Source: Alphaproteobacteria bacterium
GTDB lineage: Bacteria; Pseudomonadota; Alphaproteobacteria; ATCC43930; CGMCC-115725
DNA: 11,752 bases
Direction: 5' to 3'
NCBI GenBank assembly: GCA_005884825.1
Contig: VAZT01000015.1
Coordinates: forward strand, 1 to 11,752
This document shows, one piece after another, positions 7,662-11,752 of this stretch (positions within the stretch are counted from its first letter, which is position 1; each line of letters opens with the position of its first letter). The notes under the pieces are model-generated. The model was not told the origin of the DNA, searched no databases, and saw only the letters and a program-made list of their open reading frames with translations. The position numbers and the translations under genes are program-made.

Positions 7662-9017
7662 CAGAGCGGTATCCGGTTTCGCGAGCACCGCTGGGGTGAC
7701 GGCTTGCCGAGGGAGAGGCGGCCGTGGTGATCCCGCCCCCGCGAATGCGCCGGCCGGGGCGATTTCTTTGGCGAGCAGCCGCCGTGCAGCTTCGATAATA
7801 AAGATGATGCACCAATACTCATCCAAATAGGCCTGAGATGCGAACGCACCTGCAGTCGCATAGCCCACGAGCACCGCTTGTCCCATCCGTCCCAACATAT
7901 TTGCCCAGGCGAGATCAGGCCGATTGCGCGAATGACGGGTCAACCACGCGCAGTTTACCCAGGAATAGCCAAGAATCATCAAGAACAAGAAAAGACCCAC
8001 CCAGCCATGCTCGGACAATGCGTCAAAGTAAATACTATGCGCCGCGCGAGGTTTTGTCATCCTGGCCAAATCGGTGCCGCGCAGCATGTTGTTCGTAACA
8101 TTCGGCGAAAATGTCACCTTGAAGCCGCCGCCATTGATCGGATGAAGCTCGGCAATCCGAAGTGAAATTTGCCAGAGCCAGAGCCGGCTCAATGCCGACT
8201 CATCGTCCTGATAGGTTTCTATCGTCCCCATCCGGCTAAACCACTTTTCGGGTGCGACGCTATAGATGGAAAAGGCGAGCGCAACAATCAGCAGCCCCGT
8301 TGCGAACTTGGCGCGCGATCTGAGCCAGAAAACCACTCCCATTGCGCATATCCCGACCAGTGCGCCTCGGGAATAGGTAAAGAACACCGCCAGAGTGACT
8401 AGAAATCCCATCAACAGCAGACCGCGGCGCACATGCCGATTGGTGGCCAGATGCCGCTGATAAAATATCAATGGCAACATTACTATGAGCCCGAGACCGA
8501 AGTCGTTGTTGCTCGCAAGCATGCCGCCGTCCGGCCCGTGAATTTCGCCGCCGCCGTGCAGGATGGCGAAGAGCGCGCCCTTCACTCCCCAAAACCCGAT
8601 GCTCAGTACGACAGCCCAGATCAGCTGGTTTAGCCGTTCGCGCGTCGTCGTCAGCGCGTAGCCGACGAGGCACATGAACAGAATTTTCTGGACGGTGATC
8701 CACTTGTTCCAGACATCATCAGCCGGTGCCAATGCGAAGACTGAGGTAAATGTAATCCATATCGAAAACGACAACGTCAGAATTACGAGCGGGGTGAGGG
8801 GTAGCTGTTTCGGTTCTGTTCGAGAGAACAGCCAGGCAAGACAGGTAACGATGGCGATGACGTAGGCATAATTGAGACTGGCAAAGGGTCCACCCCAGAT
8901 CAGGGTGTGAAAATTCCCCAGGGAAAATACATACCAGACGAGCACGCCAGTGAACGGCGACACAAAAATGAACGGCAGGCATGCAACGAAGGCCAGAAAA
9001 AATCCGAGGCCTCGCAT
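7638..9017 (-). CDS. O-antigen-ligase-like membrane protein, exosortase A-associated type
   Basis: A 459-residue inner-membrane protein with about 10-12 hydrophobic segments, for example 5-30, 51-64, 76-92, 110-122, 132-152, 172-186, 199-214, 218-232, 238-254, 338-356 and 382-396. It belongs to the Wzy/WaaL O-antigen ligase and polymerase superfamily. The landmarks GPDGGMLASNNDFGLGL (161-177), FFTYSRGALVG (212-222), EKWFSRMGTIETYQDDESALSRL (257-279), HPINGGGF (292-299) and AHSIYFDALSEHGWVGL (326-342) match what I know of the putative O-glycosylation ligase associated with exosortase A (TIGR03097 type). The likely role is polymerising or transferring an undecaprenyl-linked glycan on the periplasmic side. 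A Pro/Ala-rich cytosolic or periplasmic tail (about 420-459) is unusual. The ATG directly follows the deacetylase TAG, implying translational coupling. Confidence 0.88.
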   Translation of the reverse strand: MRGLGFFLAFVACLPFIFVSPFTGVLVWYVFSLGNFHTLIWGGPFASLNYAYVIAIVTCLAWLFSRTEPKQLPLTPLVILTLSFSIWITFTSVFALAPADDVWNKWITVQKILFMCLVGYALTTTRERLNQLIWAVVLSIGFWGVKGALFAILHGGGEIHGPDGGMLASNNDFGLGLIVMLPLIFYQRHLATNRHVRRGLLLMGFLVTLAVFFTYSRGALVGICAMGVVFWLRSRAKFATGLLIVALAFSIYSVAPEKWFSRMGTIETYQDDESALSRLWLWQISLRIAELHPINGGGFKVTFSPNVTNNMLRGTDLARMTKPRAAHSIYFDALSEHGWVGLFLFLMILGYSWVNCAWLTRHSRNRPDLAWANMLGRMGQAVLVGYATAGAFASQAYLDEYWCIIFIIEAARRLLAKEIAPAGAFAGAGSPRPPLPRQAVTPAVLAKPDTALGYAKSNL

Positions 9018-10076
9018 CTACGGCCGACTTTCGGTGGGGGTCGAGGAGGGCCGGCCTTTGTCTCGGTAAACGCGCCATCGGGCCGTCATGTCTCGTGCGG
9101 CGCGCAACCGGCGCCGCAACAAGCGTACGAGTTCCATAAAGCCGGTCATCTCGGCGGCGAATTCGATGTCCGACACAGGCCCGCCATCGACCAGGCGACG
9201 CAGCGCGAAGCGCGAAGTGTGGCTGTAGTTCAATCCAGGGTCGATCGTCGTGGCGCTTTTCACTCCCAATTCCGCCAGCCATTCTGCCTGATGGAGACCA
9301 TACACTCCGCTCGGATAGCAAAAATGCTCCAGCGGATACGAGACGGCGCGCTGAAGAAATCGGCGGTTTTCGGCAATTTCGGATTCTACCATCTCCCTGT
9401 CGTACAGCGGCCATTGATGCCGATGTGAATGGAGTTGGATGTCGACGCCGGCGGCTGCGAGGTCGCGCAGCTGCTGTTCATCCATAACCTCGAACAAGTG
9501 CTGACTTTCAATGTCGTAAAAGGAGATGTCGAGGGCCACCGCCAATTCCTTCAAAAATTCGAGGCGATCGCCTGGCGGCAACGCCGCGCCAAAATTCTGC
9601 GCCGCTTCTTCGGCCTTTGCCGCCTCGCACTCGAGGTCGAAAGTTCCGATCCCGCGCGGCAAATGGACCAGCTGCGGGGTGGCTCGCCAGAACAAGTAAG
9701 AAACTGTTACCGTAAAGACCGGCATCGGGTTCTCGACATAATAGGTCGTTACGTAGACCGTAACTGGAATCTCCAGTTCCCGAATGATCGGCAAACCGAC
9801 CGTATGTACTCCGCGCCAGCCATCGTCCATAGTTATAACCGTGGCGCACGGCGGAAGCCGGCCTGCAGCCAAAGCGTCCAACGCATCTCGCAAAGGCAAA
9901 ATCGGATAGCGCTCTCGCTTTAAATATTCCACCCGTTTGCGAAAAAAATCATCTCTGATAAAAAGGGTACTTCTGTACTTGTACTCCTCGGCAACGGCAA
10001 AGCCGTGGTAACATATGATTCGCAACCCGTGCCGCGTAATTTGGCGTGCGAGCCGGAAAAACCCTAAAAACTTCAT
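9018..10076 (-). CDS. Polysaccharide deacetylase, NodB/CE4 family
   Basis: A 352-residue carbohydrate esterase that would remove N- or O-acetyl groups from a surface polysaccharide. NodB motifs are visible: ICYHGF (21-26), the catalytic and metal Asp pair in TMDDGWRG (82-89), HSHRHQWPL (216-224) with the metal-binding histidines, and CYPSGVY (253-259) in place of the usual RYPYG-like motif. A basic helix near residues 316-337 may sit at the membrane. The open frame continues upstream to a TTG at 10382, but those residues look non-coding. I prefer the ATG at 10076 (MKFLGFFRLARQ), the usual beginning in such proteins. The ATG at 10184 would add a hydrophobic stretch and cannot be excluded; neither has a good Shine-Dalgarno. 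It ends TAG directly against the ligase ATG. Confidence 0.85.
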   Translation of the reverse strand: MKFLGFFRLARQITRHGLRIICYHGFAVAEEYKYRSTLFIRDDFFRKRVEYLKRERYPILPLRDALDALAAGRLPPCATVITMDDGWRGVHTVGLPIIRELEIPVTVYVTTYYVENPMPVFTVTVSYLFWRATPQLVHLPRGIGTFDLECEAAKAEEAAQNFGAALPPGDRLEFLKELAVALDISFYDIESQHLFEVMDEQQLRDLAAAGVDIQLHSHRHQWPLYDREMVESEIAENRRFLQRAVSYPLEHFCYPSGVYGLHQAEWLAELGVKSATTIDPGLNYSHTSRFALRRLVDGGPVSDIEFAAEMTGFMELVRLLRRRLRAARDMTARWRVYRDKGRPSSTPTESRP

Positions 10077-10272
10077 CAGGTATAGAGCGATCCTGATGAT
10101 CGAGCGGGAAATCGGAGCACCGGTTGCGAAAAGTCCAATGCATATTGCGAGCGGTGGTCCGACCAGCGCGACGCCGTGCTTCATGCGCGTCTCGGGTATT
10201 GCTTCACGATGCTGCAGCCGCCTGATCGAGATACATACCGACTCGCGCCATTCGCAGGTCGGAGGGTACCGA

Positions 10273-10301
10273 TTGATACACGATTCTGATCCGGTATCCA
10301 A
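10273..10301 (-). promoter_or_regulatory. Candidate promoter for the deacetylase-ligase pair
   Basis: On the minus strand, TTGGAT (10296-10301) and TATCAA (10273-10278) are separated by 17 bases. This is a moderate sigma-70 match in the only gap within the polysaccharide block. If used, transcription would begin near 10266, which rules out the TTG start at 10382 for that transcript. Confidence 0.35.
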
Positions 10302-10356
10302 GGTGATCCGAAGGGGATTAAGCATTGGTGTATTGCAGTCTGACAGAGCCATCGCT

Positions 10357-10372
10357 GCGCGCTTCAGCGCGC
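10357..10372 (-). repeat. GCGCGC hairpin after the glycosyltransferase stop
   Basis: GCGCGC (10357-10362), a 4-base loop (TTCA on plus, TGAA on the transcript) and GCGCGC (10367-10372) form a perfect 6-bp stem beginning 16 bases after the glycosyltransferase TAA. It has terminator-like placement but no T-run after it. Confidence 0.5.
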
Positions 10373-10388
10373 GGCGGGCCAAACAGAG

Positions 10389-11741
10389 TTAATTAATAGC
10401 CCCGGCCTCATCGAGCGGCAGCCGATGAGAGGTGCTGATCCGTCTTTCGAGAATCTCCTCTAAAAGGCGTTCCAGCTTAGCGTACTGATCGTCGCGGCCA
10501 AGGCCGAGGCTGACCGATGGGTCGAGTCTATCGAGGCGGCCGGCGCGTTTGTCCTCGATCCATCTCTGTAATTGATCACGAATTTTGACCGGGCTGTTGG
10601 AAACCAAGCCCGCGCTCCGCTCGATTACCAGCCGCGCCGCGATGCCGCGCTCGTAGCCGATCAACAGGATCGGCCGGCGCGCGTACAGATATTCGAATAG
10701 CTTGGCAGGCAGGTTGCCTTCGTCGCGCGGATCGCTCGATTGCAGCAACAGCAGTACATCGGCGTCCATCTGCAGTGCGAGCGCGTGCCGGTAAGGAACT
10801 CGCGGCTTGACAGCCACCGCGCTCTGGACGCGATGTGCTGCTGCCGCATCGAGGACGGCATCGCCTTCGTCGCTGAAGAACTCGACGTTTATGCGCGCTC
10901 GTAGATATTCGGGCAGCAATGCGATGGCAGAGAATAGCACAGAGGGGTCTCGATAGCCGCGGTAGATCGAGCCCATATACCGGATGGTAAGACTTTCCCC
11001 AGGGGCGGTTCGTTGCGCGAGCGGCGGGAAATCTTCTTCCGCGTACCCGTTATATACCACTGTGACATCTTTTCCGTGACGCCGACGTAGTTGTTCCGCC
11101 CAAATCGGCGAAACCGTCACTAATCCCGCGGCGCGTCGTAAAACCTGCCGTTCCAGGATCGCATCGATCCGCTTGCGCCAGCCAGGCTCGCTGTAATACG
11201 GGTTATCAACCCACAGATCCCGAAAATCGGCAACCCATGGAATGTTGTGGGCGCGGGCGAGCCGGCCGGCGACTATCAGTCCGGTGTTCGGTGGCGCGCT
11301 GGCGAAGATGATCTGAGGCTTCCATCCATTGATCAATTGCCGGCCCGCGGGAACGGCAGTGCTGACCCAATCGGCTCGCATATCGGGAATGTGGATCAGC
11401 CCTAAATAATGACGGCGGAAGGTTTGCCGCAGCGACCTCGCCGGAGCGCCACCTTGCGCGGACGCGTCCTCGTGGCGCCCCGCGGTGTGGAACGCTGTGT
11501 GACCGGGCAGCAACCGCGCGATACGCTCGATCCAATGCTGGCGCTGGCGTTGACGGTACTCGGTATAAAATACCCGCTCCCGCGCGATCTCGAGCGGCAG
11601 GCTCCGGTCTTCGACGAGGTCGGTTGCCAGCACACGCACGTCATGGCCCCGCTGATCGAGGTAGCGCGCGAGCTTGCCTACGCGTACCGCTCCGATGACA
11701 TTCGAAGGCGGGAACGCAAAGCTGACGATCAAAACCTTCAT
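10389..11741 (-). CDS. Glycosyltransferase family 4 protein
   Basis: A 450-residue cytoplasmic GT-B glycosyltransferase that adds a sugar from a nucleotide donor to a growing, probably lipid-linked, glycan. The N-terminal Rossmann half starts MKVLIVSFAFPPSNVIGAVRVGKLARYL, with the usual acceptor-side Gly/Arg loop. Then come the linker elements ADFRDLWVDNPYY (171-183), GLVTVSPIWAEQLRRRHG (206-223) and the YNGYAEEDF segment (230-238). The donor-binding half has EGNLPAKLFEYLYARRPIL (341-359), the E-x7-E-like motif of family 4, with Glu341 and Glu350. The specific sugar cannot be read from sequence. The ATG at 11741 gives a normal start. Only 11 bases precede it in the window and show no Shine-Dalgarno. 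It is co-oriented with the deacetylase and ligase, forming an exopolysaccharide group. Confidence 0.92.
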   Translation of the reverse strand: MKVLIVSFAFPPSNVIGAVRVGKLARYLDQRGHDVRVLATDLVEDRSLPLEIARERVFYTEYRQRQRQHWIERIARLLPGHTAFHTAGRHEDASAQGGAPARSLRQTFRRHYLGLIHIPDMRADWVSTAVPAGRQLINGWKPQIIFASAPPNTGLIVAGRLARAHNIPWVADFRDLWVDNPYYSEPGWRKRIDAILERQVLRRAAGLVTVSPIWAEQLRRRHGKDVTVVYNGYAEEDFPPLAQRTAPGESLTIRYMGSIYRGYRDPSVLFSAIALLPEYLRARINVEFFSDEGDAVLDAAAAHRVQSAVAVKPRVPYRHALALQMDADVLLLLQSSDPRDEGNLPAKLFEYLYARRPILLIGYERGIAARLVIERSAGLVSNSPVKIRDQLQRWIEDKRAGRLDRLDPSVSLGLGRDDQYAKLERLLEEILERRISTSHRLPLDEAGAIN

Positions 11742-11752
11742 TTGGGGCGGCG

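Larger units (their letters stand above)
10077..10388 (-). other. 312-base gap between glycosyltransferase and deacetylase genes
   Basis: It is open in the deacetylase frame, but the translation (for example LSDCNTPMLNPLRITLDTGS) is not protein-like for the first 66 codons. It holds a GC hairpin just after the glycosyltransferase stop and a promoter-like pair, listed separately. An alternative deacetylase start (ATG 10184) lies inside it. Confidence 0.5.

Noticed and set aside
9018..10382. Extended 454-residue version of the deacetylase from a TTG start
   Set aside because: The extra N-terminal residues look non-coding, a promoter-like pair lies inside them, and family members begin near the MKFLGFF segment.

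Overview
The window looks like chromosomal DNA of an alphaproteobacterium. The evidence is the high GC content of the left half, the clustered order hrcA-grpE-dnaK-dnaJ, a two-ACT-domain GlnD C-terminus, and housekeeping proteins of alphaproteobacterial type. I recognised families by reading the translations; no database search was run, and I do not assign a genus.

Left part (1-6247), core genes. The 3' part of glnD (nitrogen-status sensor) runs rightward. It meets, stop codon to stop codon with no spacer, a leftward heat-shock block: dnaJ, dnaK, grpE and hrcA (order of transcription hrcA, grpE, dnaK, dnaJ). DnaK, DnaJ and GrpE form one complete ATP-driven Hsp70 folding machine, and HrcA is the heat-shock repressor. 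hrcA and grpE are 8 bases apart. A 164-base gap before dnaK holds a good promoter whose -10 also resembles an RpoH-type site, followed by a structured leader. dnaK and dnaJ are separated by 99 bases carrying a 12-bp perfect hairpin. No CIRCE operator is visible.

Middle part (6248-7637), small genes and regulatory DNA. It holds one secreted beta-rich protein of unknown function, one basic 89-residue protein with a good ribosome binding site, and several inverted repeats. One of these is a local cluster of TAACC/GGTTA pentamers near the small gene and the end of the following gene.

Right part (7638-11741), exopolysaccharide genes, also leftward and visibly lower in GC in places. In transcription order they are a GT4-type glycosyltransferase, a NodB-type polysaccharide deacetylase, and a multi-spanning O-antigen-ligase-like protein. 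The last resembles the exosortase A (PEP-CTERM)-associated O-glycosylation ligase family. The deacetylase and ligase abut as TAG-ATG. The three could assemble, trim and polymerise or transfer a surface glycan. The exosortase and the rest of the locus, if present, lie beyond the right edge.

I see no tRNA, rRNA, CRISPR array, insertion sequence or phage gene. The window is mainly ordinary core and surface-polysaccharide content. The points most worth checking are the exosortase link, the regulatory structures around dnaK/dnaJ, and the pentamer cluster.
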